This document shows positions 17,494-25,885 of a DNA stretch of 64,000 nt, piece by piece. The notes below the pieces were generated by a model. The model saw nothing but the letters and a program-made list of their open reading frames with translations, was not told where the DNA came from and did no database searches. Within the stretch, counting starts at the first letter, position 1. The number at the start of each line of letters is the position of its first letter. The stretch comes from Polynucleobacter sp. es-MAR-4 (GTDB taxonomy: Bacteria; Pseudomonadota; Gammaproteobacteria; Burkholderiales; Burkholderiaceae). The DNA is taken from positions 248,001 to 312,000 of the forward strand of contig NZ_JACVPF010000001.1 of assembly GCF_018882055.1 (NCBI RefSeq). The letters are read 5' to 3'. The translations under genes were made by a program, and so were the position numbers.

Positions 17494-18809
17494 TGCTTGT
17501 GCTCACCAATCAAATGCATTGAGTCATACTCAGCCTGATTGGCTCGGTGACGCTTGATGACAAGCCACATAATTGCACTTACGGCGACACCAAAGCCAAT
17601 AATGACTGCCTGAATTGGCGCATCTAGCCAAATCAATCCAGAGTAGATTAGAAGCATCATTAATACAGAGATGTTTTCATTAAAGTTTTGTACTGCAATT
17701 GAGTGGCCGGCAGACATCAATACATGTCCACGATGTTGCAATAGCGCATTCATTGGAACAACAAAGTAACCCGCTAACCAACCAACCAAGATTAATAAGA
17801 AATAAGCTGGCAGTAAATTGAGTGAGATCTCAAACTTACCAATAGTCCAGATGGTCGTGTTGGGAAGCATGTCAGAGTTGTAAATTGCCATTACGCAGAC
17901 CACTAGGCCCATAGCAATGCCATAGGGCAGGACTTTAAGGGAGCTACGAAGCGGTACACGCCAAGCAGCCCAAACAGCACCTCCAGCGACGCCAACTGCT
18001 GAGATCGCCTGAAGAATAGCCCCCTGAGACAGGGTCATGTGTAGAGCAACTTGAGCCCACTTAATCACAATAAATTGCAGAGTGGCACCAGCACCCCAAA
18101 ATAGCGTAGTAACCGCTAAGGATATTTGACCAAGACGATCAGCCCAAAGCGTCTTAAAGCATACAGAAAAATCTTTAACTAATTCAATGGGGTTAGTTTT
18201 TTGGGACTCATAGCGTGCTCCAGTATCCGGAATACGTAAATTAATGAGGGCGGCCAATATGTAAATCAGCATGATGATCATGATGGCTGATTCAGCGGCA
18301 GTATCAATACTGGTATCCAGCAATGGCATATCTAAAGACAGGAGGCTCTGGGAGACCGATTTACTAATGAGAACCCCTCCAAGAACAGTGCCCATAATGA
18401 TGGAGCCAACCGTGAGACCTTCAATCCAGCCATTGGCCGCAACCAGTTTCTCGGGTGGAAGTAATTCAGTGAGGATGCCGTATTTGGCTGGAGAGTAGGC
18501 GGCTGCCCCAAGGCCAACAATCGCATAGGCTAATAAAGGATGGCTTCCAAATAGCATCACCACGCATCCCACAAATTTAATCGTGTTGGTAATGAACATG
18601 ACGTTGCCTTTTGGGCGGGAGTCTGCAAAGGCTCCCACAAAGGCTGCCAGCAAGACGTAGGAGAGAACGAAGAATAATTTGAGTAAAGGAGTCATCCAGG
18701 CCGGAGCGCTAAGCTGGACCAAGAGGGCGATTGCTGCGATCAGCAATGCGTTATCAGCAAGCGACGAAAAAAATTGCGCCGCCATAATGATGTAAAAACT
18801 ACGGTTCAT
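17490..18809 (-). CDS. lplT: Lysophospholipid transporter, MFS family
   Basis: This 439-aa inner-membrane protein of the major facilitator superfamily has about 12 hydrophobic segments and closely resembles LplT, which flips lysophospholipids to the inner leaflet for re-acylation. The N-terminal FYIIMAAQFFSSLADNALLIAAIALL and the loop GAFADSRPKGNVMFITN are characteristic. In E. coli lplT is coupled to the acyltransferase gene aas; no acyltransferase is adjacent here. The gene is divergent from alr by 50 bp. A TAGATT hexamer lies six bases upstream of its ATG with no Shine-Dalgarno, one of several near-leaderless arrangements in the window. Confidence 0.88.
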   Translation of the reverse strand: MNRSFYIIMAAQFFSSLADNALLIAAIALLVQLSAPAWMTPLLKLFFVLSYVLLAAFVGAFADSRPKGNVMFITNTIKFVGCVVMLFGSHPLLAYAIVGLGAAAYSPAKYGILTELLPPEKLVAANGWIEGLTVGSIIMGTVLGGVLISKSVSQSLLSLDMPLLDTSIDTAAESAIMIIMLIYILAALINLRIPDTGARYESQKTNPIELVKDFSVCFKTLWADRLGQISLAVTTLFWGAGATLQFIVIKWAQVALHMTLSQGAILQAISAVGVAGGAVWAAWRVPLRSSLKVLPYGIAMGLVVCVMAIYNSDMLPNTTIWTIGKFEISLNLLPAYFLLILVGWLAGYFVVPMNALLQHRGHVLMSAGHSIAVQNFNENISVLMMLLIYSGLIWLDAPIQAVIIGFGVAVSAIMWLVIKRHRANQAEYDSMHLIGEHKH

Positions 18810-18859
18810 TCGTACAATCTAGTCATTAATGTAATTAAAACATGAAAGGAGGGGTGGAT

Positions 18860-19984
18860 ATGGGCTCATCGGCTAATCGCTTGATTAATAGGCCAATTTT
18901 GGCAACTATACACACAGATGCCTTTCGTCATAATTTGAGCCGTATTCGTGAGCTAGCTCCTGAGTCGAAGATTTGGTCGGTTGTAAAGGCCAAAGCCTAC
19001 GGCCATACGCTAGAAGCGGCATTTAAAGGTCTTTCGTCTACAGACGGTTTTGCTCTGCTAGATATTGCAGATGCACAATGGTTGAGAGAGCATGGTTGGG
19101 AGGGTCGAATCCTTCTCTTGGAAGGGCTTTTTAGTCCCCAGGAATTGGAATTGGCTCTCAAACTTCAGTGTGACTTGGTGGTCCATAGCGAAAAGCAAGT
19201 CGCCTGGCTTGAGTCTGTTGCAAATCAGTCTGCCCACCAGCCTAATATATTTTTAAAACTGAACTCTGGGATGAACCGGCTTGGTTTTAGATCAGGGCAG
19301 TATCGAACAGCTTTTCACCGCTTGCATGCTGCCGGATATCGCCTCCACCACATGACCCATTTTGCTAATGCCGATCAAGTAGATCAAGCGCCATCGGTAG
19401 GTGAACAAATGGACTGTTTTCAACAGACAATTGAGGGCTTGGAAGCTCCAAGCTCCTTAGCTAATTCAGCGGCTATTCTGTGGCACCGTAACGCCCTCGG
19501 CGATTGGGTTCGTCCTGGAATTATGCTGTATGGGGTTTCTCCAACTGGCGTGCATGCTGATATTGTTCGATCCGATCTTCAGCCTGTGATGCAGCTCCAA
19601 AGTGAAATCATCGACATTCAGGAATTAAAGAAAGGCGATCATGTTGGATATGGTGGTCGCTATCAAGCTCCTGAAGATATGCGTATTGGTGTAATTGCTT
19701 GTGGCTATGCTGATGGCTATCCCCGTCATGCGGAAGATGGCACTCCTGTTTGGGTTGATGCTGCAGATCCCCGTGGCGATGGCGTGATTTGTCCGATTGT
19801 TGGGCGAGTATCAATGGATATGCTGACGATTGATTTGCGTGAAGCGCCCAATGCCAAGATCGGCAGTGTGGTTGAGCTATGGGGTCAGGAGGTACCAGTG
19901 GATGATGTAGCTCAGATGAGCGGAACCATTGGCTATGAGCTTATTTGCGCATTGGCGCAGAGAGTGCCAGTAGTCATCAAGTAG
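18860..19984 (+). CDS. alr: Alanine racemase
   Basis: This PLP enzyme makes D-alanine for peptidoglycan. From the ATG at 18860 it is 374 aa. That start follows a strong AAAGGAGGGG ribosome-binding site (18845-18854), which itself lies inside the longer reading frame beginning at 18842, so the shorter form is preferred. Lys43 in VVKAKAYGH is the PLP-binding lysine; GYGGRY contains the catalytic Tyr region and GRVSMDMLTIDL the conserved C-terminal domain segment. It is monocistronic, with lplT divergent upstream and bamD convergent downstream. Confidence 0.94.
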   Translation: MGSSANRLINRPILATIHTDAFRHNLSRIRELAPESKIWSVVKAKAYGHTLEAAFKGLSSTDGFALLDIADAQWLREHGWEGRILLLEGLFSPQELELALKLQCDLVVHSEKQVAWLESVANQSAHQPNIFLKLNSGMNRLGFRSGQYRTAFHRLHAAGYRLHHMTHFANADQVDQAPSVGEQMDCFQQTIEGLEAPSSLANSAAILWHRNALGDWVRPGIMLYGVSPTGVHADIVRSDLQPVMQLQSEIIDIQELKKGDHVGYGGRYQAPEDMRIGVIACGYADGYPRHAEDGTPVWVDAADPRGDGVICPIVGRVSMDMLTIDLREAPNAKIGSVVELWGQEVPVDDVAQMSGTIGYELICALAQRVPVVIK

Positions 19985-20014
19985 CGTGGCGCCACTTGAT
20001 GAAACCTATTTTTT
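19975..20014 (+). terminator. Probable terminator of alr
   Basis: CATCAAGT (19975-19982) pairs with ACTTGATG (19994-20001) around an 11-nt GC-rich loop, and a T7 run follows after seven bases. The stem starts inside the last codons of alr and the T run touches the bamD stop. The T run is separated from the stem, so efficiency is uncertain. Confidence 0.5.
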
Positions 20015-20841
20015 TATTTATTCCAGATCTGCCACCAGCGACGTTCTTTTTGAACGCGTTGGCCGGTAACCATCATTTGGCTATCGGGGAAATTGAGTTT
20101 AAATACACGTAGTGAATCATTACTCAAGTCAGTCATGCCGAGATTTTCGTATGACTTCGTCAGGATATAGAGAGCCTCTTCAACCGCAGGTGCGCGATCG
20201 TAATCTCGAATAACGAGTTGCGCTCTATTGGCGGAAGCTAGGTAAGCACCGCGTTGATAGTAGAAGCGAGCAACAATAACGTCGGCTTCTGCCAAAGAGT
20301 TCACGATATAGCGCATGCGGTCTAGGGAATCTGGAGCGTATTTGCTATCAGGGAAACGTTCAACTACCACCTTGAAAGCTTCAAAAGCCTCTTTGGATGC
20401 TTTTGGATCGCGCTCACTTAAATCTTGCCCGGTAAATTTACCAAGCCAGCCCAAATCATCATTGAAGCTAATCAAGCCTTTGAGGTAGTAGCCGTAATCT
20501 AAATTAGGGCTACCTTGATGAAGCTTAATAAATCGATCAATCGCAACTTGAGCTTGAGCTTGCTCTTGAGCCTTCCAGTAGCAGTAGGCTGCATTAATTT
20601 GCGCTTGCTGTGAATAAGGTCCAAAAGGGAATCGACCTTCTAGCTTTTCAAAGTACTTGCCGCACTTTGCGTAATCAGCATCTTTTAGCTTCTCAGTTGC
20701 TTCGGAATAGAGCTTCGTCTCAGACCAAATATCGGTATCGTCCTTTTGGCCATCGCTACCAGCACATCCACTGAGGATGAGGCAGGCTGCGCTAGCTCCA
20801 ACGAATAAAGAAATAAGGGATTTTTTGGAAGATGACCCCAT
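20014..20841 (-). CDS. bamD: Outer membrane assembly lipoprotein BamD
   Basis: BamD is the essential lipoprotein of the BAM complex that inserts beta-barrel proteins in the outer membrane. From the ATG at 20841 it is 275 aa and begins with a lipoprotein signal (KKSLISLFVGASAACLILSGC), with lipidation at the Cys of LSGC. TPR-like helical repeats follow (YSEATEKLKDADYAKCGKYFEKLEGRFPFGPYSQQAQINAAYCYW). Longer starts at 20886 and 20913 would place up to 24 charged residues before the signal peptide and run into the divergent rluD start, so they are disfavoured. The divergent bamD/rluD-pgeF layout is the same as in E. coli. Confidence 0.93.
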   Translation of the reverse strand: MGSSSKKSLISLFVGASAACLILSGCAGSDGQKDDTDIWSETKLYSEATEKLKDADYAKCGKYFEKLEGRFPFGPYSQQAQINAAYCYWKAQEQAQAQVAIDRFIKLHQGSPNLDYGYYLKGLISFNDDLGWLGKFTGQDLSERDPKASKEAFEAFKVVVERFPDSKYAPDSLDRMRYIVNSLAEADVIVARFYYQRGAYLASANRAQLVIRDYDRAPAVEEALYILTKSYENLGMTDLSNDSLRVFKLNFPDSQMMVTGQRVQKERRWWQIWNK

Positions 20842-20906
20842 AGTGGCAGCAAGCCTTAAACTGGCGTCTGTAATAACGTCCGACATAACTAAAAGGCTCT
20901 TTAAGC

Positions 20907-21947
20907 GTGGCATTGCCGCATACTCCCGATTCGAATCCCATTGATTATATCGATGATGAGGATTTCATAGCTCTAGAAGTTCCCTTTGAGGTAACTGGGG
21001 AGCGTTTGGACAAGTTCCTCGGTGGCGCTTTGCCAGATTATTCCCGGAATCGCCTTCAGGCCTGGGTTGAGGCTGGGGCGGTTACGGTTGATGGAAAAGC
21101 CACTAAAGTTCGTCATTTACTCCGTGGGGGCGAGAGTATTAGGGTCTTTCCACAAGAAATGCCTGAACAATTTGCATTTTCACCAGAAGATATCCCCTTG
21201 GACATAGTTTATGAGGATGACTCCATTATTGTGGTCAATAAACCAGCGGGATTGGTAGTTCATCCGGCTGCTGGTAATTGGACCGGAACCCTATTAAATG
21301 GACTCTTGCACCATTTTCCAGAGTTAAAGCATTTACCTAGAGCGGGCATTGTCCATCGCTTGGATAAAGATACTTCTGGGCTGATGGTGGTTGCCCGTAC
21401 AGATATTGCTCAGACTTCCTTAGTCAGACAACTGCAGGAGCGTACTGTAGGTCGACGCTATCTCTCCTGGGTATGGGGCGATGCCCCATCGCAGGGTAAG
21501 GTGCTAGCAACTGTTGGTCGTGATCAGCGCGATCGCCTCAAAATGGCGGCTGGTTCTGCTCAGGGTAAGCCTGCAGCTACCTTATTTCGACGCTTGGCCA
21601 AAGGTACTTTTGCTGAAAGCGCTCTTGCCTTATTGGAGTGCCGTCTGGAGACTGGCCGTACGCATCAGATTCGTGTTCATCTGGAATCCTTAGGTTTTCC
21701 ACTTCTGGGGGATCCAGTCTACCGAAAAAGGACTCCAGGAGCCGCTAAATCCTTGCCTTTTGCCCGTCAAGCTCTGCATGCTTATGCTCTGAGTTTGCAG
21801 CATCCAAGAACACAAGAAGTAATGACCTGGTTTAGATTGCCTCCGCAAGATTTAATCGAATTATTGCCATTGGTGGGGATGAGTGAAGCAGACTTGCCAA
21901 AAGAAGAGGCCTTGATGGCCTCAATCAAAAATGATCAGCGCAATTAA
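20907..21947 (+). CDS. rluD: 23S rRNA pseudouridine synthase RluD
   Basis: RluD makes pseudouridines in helix 69 of 23S rRNA (E. coli positions 1911, 1915 and 1917). The 346-aa protein has an N-terminal S4 RNA-binding domain (GERLDKFLGGALPDYSRNRLQAWVEAGAVTVDG) and a catalytic domain with HRLDKDTSGLMVVA, where the Asp is the nucleophile, plus LETGRTHQIRVHL. The start codon is GTG at 20907; no nearby ATG fits. It overlaps pgeF by 17 bp. Confidence 0.93.
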   Translation: MALPHTPDSNPIDYIDDEDFIALEVPFEVTGERLDKFLGGALPDYSRNRLQAWVEAGAVTVDGKATKVRHLLRGGESIRVFPQEMPEQFAFSPEDIPLDIVYEDDSIIVVNKPAGLVVHPAAGNWTGTLLNGLLHHFPELKHLPRAGIVHRLDKDTSGLMVVARTDIAQTSLVRQLQERTVGRRYLSWVWGDAPSQGKVLATVGRDQRDRLKMAAGSAQGKPAATLFRRLAKGTFAESALALLECRLETGRTHQIRVHLESLGFPLLGDPVYRKRTPGAAKSLPFARQALHAYALSLQHPRTQEVMTWFRLPPQDLIELLPLVGMSEADLPKEEALMASIKNDQRN

Positions 21948-22710
21948 TAAGATCAAACCAAGCTGGGTTGTGCATGAACAAATCCAGGCCTTCTGCACCA
22001 CTAGGTTAGGCGGAGTTAGTAAGACTCCATTTGCCAGCCTCAATCTAGGGCTTAATGCAGGCGATGATTCAGAAACTGTTCTGCAAAATCGCAGCATCCT
22101 CAGATCAAATCTCCCAAATGAGCCAATTTGGCTTAAGCAGATTCATGGCATTGCTGTTAGCACTCCGGCGACAAGAGGGCTTCAAGTCGATGGGCCATTT
22201 GAAGCTGATGCTGCGGTAACCAATATCCCAAATGAGGTTTTGGCAATTCTGACGGCTGATTGCATGCCTGTATTGTTTGCCAGTAAGAGTGGCGTTGTAA
22301 TTGGTGCTGCTCATGCTGGCTGGCGTGGCCTCAGTGGTGGAGTTCTAGAACGCACTATTCAAGAGATGATCGCTTTGTCTCCTGGCCTGAGCCCAAAAGA
22401 GATTGTTGCGTGGATGGGTCCAGCGATTGGTCCAACAGCATTTGAAGTTGGTGAAGATGTTCTGAAGGCTTTTTCCGGTCAGGATCAGTCCCCACTCTCG
22501 AAAGCATTTACGCCAATTCTCGAAAGACCTGGAAAGTATTTGGCAAATCTATATTTGCTTGCCAGGGAGAGATTGCAATTAGCCGGCATTGAGCAAATCT
22601 CTGGTGGAGATTTTTGTACCTTTAATGATCCTAAAAATTTCTTTTCTTATCGTAGGGATAAAGAAACCGGTCGCTTTGCCTCCTTGATTTGGATCTCTAG
22701 TGATATCTAA
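21931..22710 (+). CDS. pgeF: Peptidoglycan editing factor PgeF (YfiH family)
   Basis: This 259-aa protein belongs to the DUF152/YfiH family, also annotated as a multicopper polyphenol oxidase. In E. coli it removes wrongly incorporated amino acids such as L-Ser from UDP-MurNAc precursors. The conserved site residues are visible: His in WLKQIHG, Cys in LTADCMPVLF and His in AAHAGWRG, followed by WMGPAIGP. It is translationally coupled to rluD, as in E. coli. Confidence 0.9.
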   Translation: MISAINKIKPSWVVHEQIQAFCTTRLGGVSKTPFASLNLGLNAGDDSETVLQNRSILRSNLPNEPIWLKQIHGIAVSTPATRGLQVDGPFEADAAVTNIPNEVLAILTADCMPVLFASKSGVVIGAAHAGWRGLSGGVLERTIQEMIALSPGLSPKEIVAWMGPAIGPTAFEVGEDVLKAFSGQDQSPLSKAFTPILERPGKYLANLYLLARERLQLAGIEQISGGDFCTFNDPKNFFSYRRDKETGRFASLIWISSDI

Positions 22711-22730
22711 ATTGGGGTTATTACTAGCTT

Positions 22731-22765
22731 AGCCCTAGGGCTAGGGTTAGTGCGTATAACCCTAG
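22731..22765 (+). repeat. Overlapping palindrome and hairpin upstream of phaC
   Basis: AGCCCTAGGGCT (22731-22742) is a perfect 12-bp palindrome. It overlaps a second perfect inverted repeat, CTAGGGTTA (22741-22749) with TAACCCTAG (22757-22765), around a 7-nt loop. The two structures exclude each other in RNA. No T run follows, so it is not a standard terminator; it lies between pgeF and phaC. Confidence 0.6.
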
Positions 22766-22811
22766 ATGCCTTATAGATGCAGAATGGTCTCAATAACTAT
22801 ACGAGATCATT

Positions 22812-24446
22812 ATGTTTGCAGGTATGAATACGGGTGTTGCGCCATCCTTGGCTCCGCACCACATGGCATTAATTCCCCCGGAAAGTTTGGCGGAAATTCA
22901 AAAAGAGTACTTCTCAGAGTTCGCTCATCTTGCAACTAATCCCGAAGCTATTGAAGTAAAAGATCGTCGCTTCTCTGGCAAAGCCTGGCACTCTTCTTGG
23001 AGCAAGATGATTGCCGCAACTTACTTGCTGAACTCCAAGCATTTATTAGCGCTTGCAAAAGCAGTTGATGCGGATGAAAAGACTAAGGCCAAAATTTTGT
23101 TCACAACAGAACAAATGATCGATGCTTTGTCCCCCTCAAACTTTATTGCAACCAATCCCGAAGTTCTTGAAAATATTATTAGCTCTCAAGGTCAGTCGAT
23201 TCAGAATGGAATAGTGAACTTGCTGGGTGATTTAAAAAAAGGCAAAGTTTCACTGACGGATGAAAGTGCCTTTGAGGTTGGTAAGAATATTGCAACCACT
23301 GAAGGTCAGGTGGTATTTCGCAATGATCTATTTGAGTTAATTCAATACAAGCCACTGACTGATACTGTCTATGAGCGCCCATACTTAATGGTGCCGCCTT
23401 GCATTAACAAGTATTACATTTTGGATTTGCAGCCAGACAATTCTGTAGTGCGTTACATGGTGGAGCAGGGCCACACTGTTTTCTTGGTTTCCTGGAAGAA
23501 TCCCGATGCCTCGATGTCGAAAGTGACGTGGGATGACTACGTTGGTGAAGGCGTGATTAAGGCTATTGAGGTGGTCAAGGATATCGGTGGTACAGATCAA
23601 ATTAACGTACTTGGCTTTTGCGTAGGCGGAACTTTAACTTCTACCGCTTTAGCCGTCTTGGCCGCGCGTAAGAAAGATTATGTTGCTAGCTTAACCTTGC
23701 TGACTACCTTATTGGACTTCAGTGATACCGGCATTCTCGATGTCTTCATTGATGAAGGTATGGTGAAGTTGCGCGAGAGCACCATTGGTGGTGAGGGTGG
23801 TCATTTCGGGATGATGTCTGGTTTAGATCTCGGCAATACATTCTCCTTTCTGCGCCCAAATGATTTGGTGTGGAACTATGTTGTCGAGAATTATTTGAAA
23901 GGTAATTCACCGCCGCCATTTGATTTGCTCTATTGGAATGGTGACTCCACCAATTTGCCTGGTCCAATGTATTGCTGGTATCTACGTCATACCTATCTAC
24001 AAAACGAATTGATTAAACCAGGCAAGCTCACCGTTTGCGGTGAAAAGGTCGACTTAGGCAAAATCACTGTGCCAGCCTATATTTATGCATCACATGATGA
24101 TCACATCGTGCCCTGGAAATCGGCTTATGAATCTACCCATATTCTGAAGGGCAAGAATCGATTTGTCTTGGGCGCATCAGGCCATATTGCCGGGGTAATT
24201 AATCCACCAGCAAAAAATAAACGTCATTATTTTGAAAATAATAAGTTAGCTAAGACAGCAGATGAGTGGTTAGCTGTAGCAAAAGATATCAAGGGTAGTT
24301 GGTGGCCCAACTACGCTCAATGGTTAGAACAATTTGGTGGCAAGAAAATTAAGGCTAGCAAGTCGTTTGGTAATGCACAGTACAAAAAACTAGAAGCGGC
24401 GCCTGGTAAGTACGTGAAAGAAAAAGTATCCGCAGCTGCTCAATAA
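22812..24446 (+). CDS. phaC: Class I poly(3-hydroxyalkanoate) synthase
   Basis: PhaC polymerises (R)-3-hydroxyacyl-CoA into storage granules. The 544-aa protein has an alpha/beta-hydrolase catalytic domain with the modified lipase box GFCVGGT (nucleophile Cys270), then HDDHIVPWKS with the general Asp and GASGHIAGVINPP with the catalytic His. It is shorter than the Cupriavidus enzyme (about 589 aa), mainly at the N-terminus. The start at 22812 has only a weak GAGAT upstream; the in-frame ATG at 22824 is a possible alternative. phaB follows after 21 bp. A hairpin pair sits upstream. A granule-associated phasin gene is not in the window. Confidence 0.95.
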   Translation: MFAGMNTGVAPSLAPHHMALIPPESLAEIQKEYFSEFAHLATNPEAIEVKDRRFSGKAWHSSWSKMIAATYLLNSKHLLALAKAVDADEKTKAKILFTTEQMIDALSPSNFIATNPEVLENIISSQGQSIQNGIVNLLGDLKKGKVSLTDESAFEVGKNIATTEGQVVFRNDLFELIQYKPLTDTVYERPYLMVPPCINKYYILDLQPDNSVVRYMVEQGHTVFLVSWKNPDASMSKVTWDDYVGEGVIKAIEVVKDIGGTDQINVLGFCVGGTLTSTALAVLAARKKDYVASLTLLTTLLDFSDTGILDVFIDEGMVKLRESTIGGEGGHFGMMSGLDLGNTFSFLRPNDLVWNYVVENYLKGNSPPPFDLLYWNGDSTNLPGPMYCWYLRHTYLQNELIKPGKLTVCGEKVDLGKITVPAYIYASHDDHIVPWKSAYESTHILKGKNRFVLGASGHIAGVINPPAKNKRHYFENNKLAKTADEWLAVAKDIKGSWWPNYAQWLEQFGGKKIKASKSFGNAQYKKLEAAPGKYVKEKVSAAAQ

Positions 24447-24467
24447 TAATTTCAAAAGGGGAAATAC

Positions 24468-25208
24468 ATGTCTCAAAAAATTGCATACGTAACCGGTGGT
24501 ATGGGCGGCATTGGCACTGCTATTTGTCAGCGTCTCGCCAAAGATGGCTTCAAGGTCATCGCTGGTTGCGGCCCGAATTCCCCGCGTAAGGATCGCTGGA
24601 TTGGCGAACAAAAAGCTTTAGGTTATGACTTCATCGCTTCAGAGGGCAACGTTTCCGACTGGGATAGTACAGTTGCTGCTTTCGATAAAGTGAAGGCTGA
24701 AGTAGGGCGTGTCGATGTGCTGGTAAATAACGCTGGAATTACTAAAGATAGCGTATTCCGCAAAATGACTCCGGATCAGTGGAAGGCAGTAATTGATACC
24801 AACCTCAATTCTTTGTTTAATGTAACTAAGCAAGTTGTAGATGGCATGGCTGATAACGGTTGGGGTCGAATTATCAATATTTCCTCCGTAAATGGTCAGA
24901 AGGGTCAGTTTGGTCAATCTAACTATTCCACGGCAAAAGCAGGCTTGCATGGATTTACGATGGCTTTGTCACAGGAGTTGGCCTCAAAGGGTGTAACCGT
25001 AAATACAGTTTCTCCTGGGTACATCGGTACGGATATGGTTAAAGCTATTCGTGAAGATGTCCTTGAGAAGATTGTTGCCGGCGTTCCTGTTAAGCGTTTG
25101 GGCACCCCAGAAGAGATCGCTTCGATTTGCTGCTGGATTGCCTCTAATGATGGCGGTTATGCGACTGGCGCTGACTTCTCTCTGAATGGTGGCCTGCATA
25201 CAGGTTAA
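24468..25208 (+). CDS. phaB: Acetoacetyl-CoA reductase
   Basis: This 246-aa short-chain dehydrogenase reduces acetoacetyl-CoA to (R)-3-hydroxybutyryl-CoA, normally with NADPH. It has the cofactor loop TGGMGGIG, NNAG in VLVNNAGITKD, catalytic Ser in NISSVNGQKGQFG, and YSTAK with the catalytic Tyr and Lys. SVNGQKGQFGQ is typical of PhaB rather than FabG. AAAGGGGAAA upstream is a good ribosome-binding site. It forms an operon with phaC; the classic phaCAB order lacks phaA here, and a BktB-like thiolase is found 2 kb downstream. Confidence 0.94.
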   Translation: MSQKIAYVTGGMGGIGTAICQRLAKDGFKVIAGCGPNSPRKDRWIGEQKALGYDFIASEGNVSDWDSTVAAFDKVKAEVGRVDVLVNNAGITKDSVFRKMTPDQWKAVIDTNLNSLFNVTKQVVDGMADNGWGRIINISSVNGQKGQFGQSNYSTAKAGLHGFTMALSQELASKGVTVNTVSPGYIGTDMVKAIREDVLEKIVAGVPVKRLGTPEEIASICCWIASNDGGYATGADFSLNGGLHTG

Positions 25209-25240
25209 ACCCCTCAAAAATGCAGTTTTAGTAGTGTGCT

Positions 25241-25289
25241 CATCGGCATATTTACCTTTAGATCAAACTAGAGATAAACTATGCCGATG
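25241..25289. repeat. 10-bp inverted repeat flanking the phaR promoter region
   Basis: CATCGGCATA (25241-25250) and TATGCCGATG (25280-25289) form a perfect 10-bp inverted repeat separated by 29 bp. A possible -10 (TAAACT, 25275-25280) overlaps the right arm. The spacing allows either a long hairpin in RNA or two half-sites about four helical turns apart. Confidence 0.6.
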
Positions 25290-25300
25290 TTGCATTGCAG
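25290..25300 (+). promoter_or_regulatory. Candidate PhaR autoregulatory site
   Basis: TTGCATTGCAG contains TGC-N3-GCA symmetry of the kind reported for PhaR operators and lies 23 bp upstream of phaR. PhaR is an autorepressor in related bacteria. The motif is short, so this is tentative. Confidence 0.35.
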
Positions 25301-25322
25301 TATCGAGAGTTAGGAAAAACAC

Positions 25323-25883
25323 ATGGCCACACGTTCCAAAAAAGCCGGCGATAGCCGCTTGATCAAGAAGTACCCCAATCGTCGTTTATATGACACCCAA
25401 ACCAGCACCTATGTCACGCTGGCTGATATCAAAAGTTTAGTGATGGCTGGCGATGCTTTTAGCGTTGTGGATGCGAAAACAGAAGATGATTTAACGCGCA
25501 ATATTTTGCTGCAAATTATTTTGGAGGAAGAAGCAGGCGGTGCGCCGGTTTTTTCTACGCAGATGCTTTCTCAAATCATCCGCTTCTATGGCAACTCCAT
25601 GCAAGGGTTGATGGGTAGCTACCTTGAAAAGACGATGCAATCATTTGTGGATATTCACAATAAACTGGGTGATCAAACTCAGGGCTTAGGTGCTGGCAGC
25701 ACGCCTGAAGCTTGGGCCAAGATGATGAATTTGCAAAACCCGATGATGCAGGGTCTCATGGGTAACTATATGGAGCAAAGTAAAGATCTGTTTGTGAAGA
25801 TGCAAGAGCAAATGCAAAACTCCCCAACAATATTTAAAGGTTTCCCATTTCCGGGGCAGCCTAACCCAACAGAAAAAGAATAG
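25323..25883 (+). CDS. phaR: Polyhydroxyalkanoate synthesis repressor PhaR
   Basis: PhaR is a DNA- and PHA-granule-binding repressor that controls phasin and its own gene. The 186-aa protein has the N-terminal DNA-binding signature [23 protein letters not shown] and a second conserved PHB accumulation domain ([29 protein letters not shown]). The C-terminal part is rich in Met and Gln ([32 protein letters not shown]), an amphipathic region that probably binds polymer. It follows phaCB and precedes rimO by two bases. The TGC-type motif and the long inverted repeat upstream may be its operator. Confidence 0.92.
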   Translation: MATRSKKAGDSRLIKKYPNRRLYDTQTSTYVTLADIKSLVMAGDAFSVVDAKTEDDLTRNILLQIILEEEAGGAPVFSTQMLSQIIRFYGNSMQGLMGSYLEKTMQSFVDIHNKLGDQTQGLGAGSTPEAWAKMMNLQNPMMQGLMGNYMEQSKDLFVKMQEQMQNSPTIFKGFPFPGQPNPTEKE

Positions 25884-25885
25884 TT

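Noticed and set aside
20842-20913. Longer N-terminus for BamD
   Set aside because: It would place charged residues ahead of a good lipoprotein signal peptide and overlap the rluD start codon.
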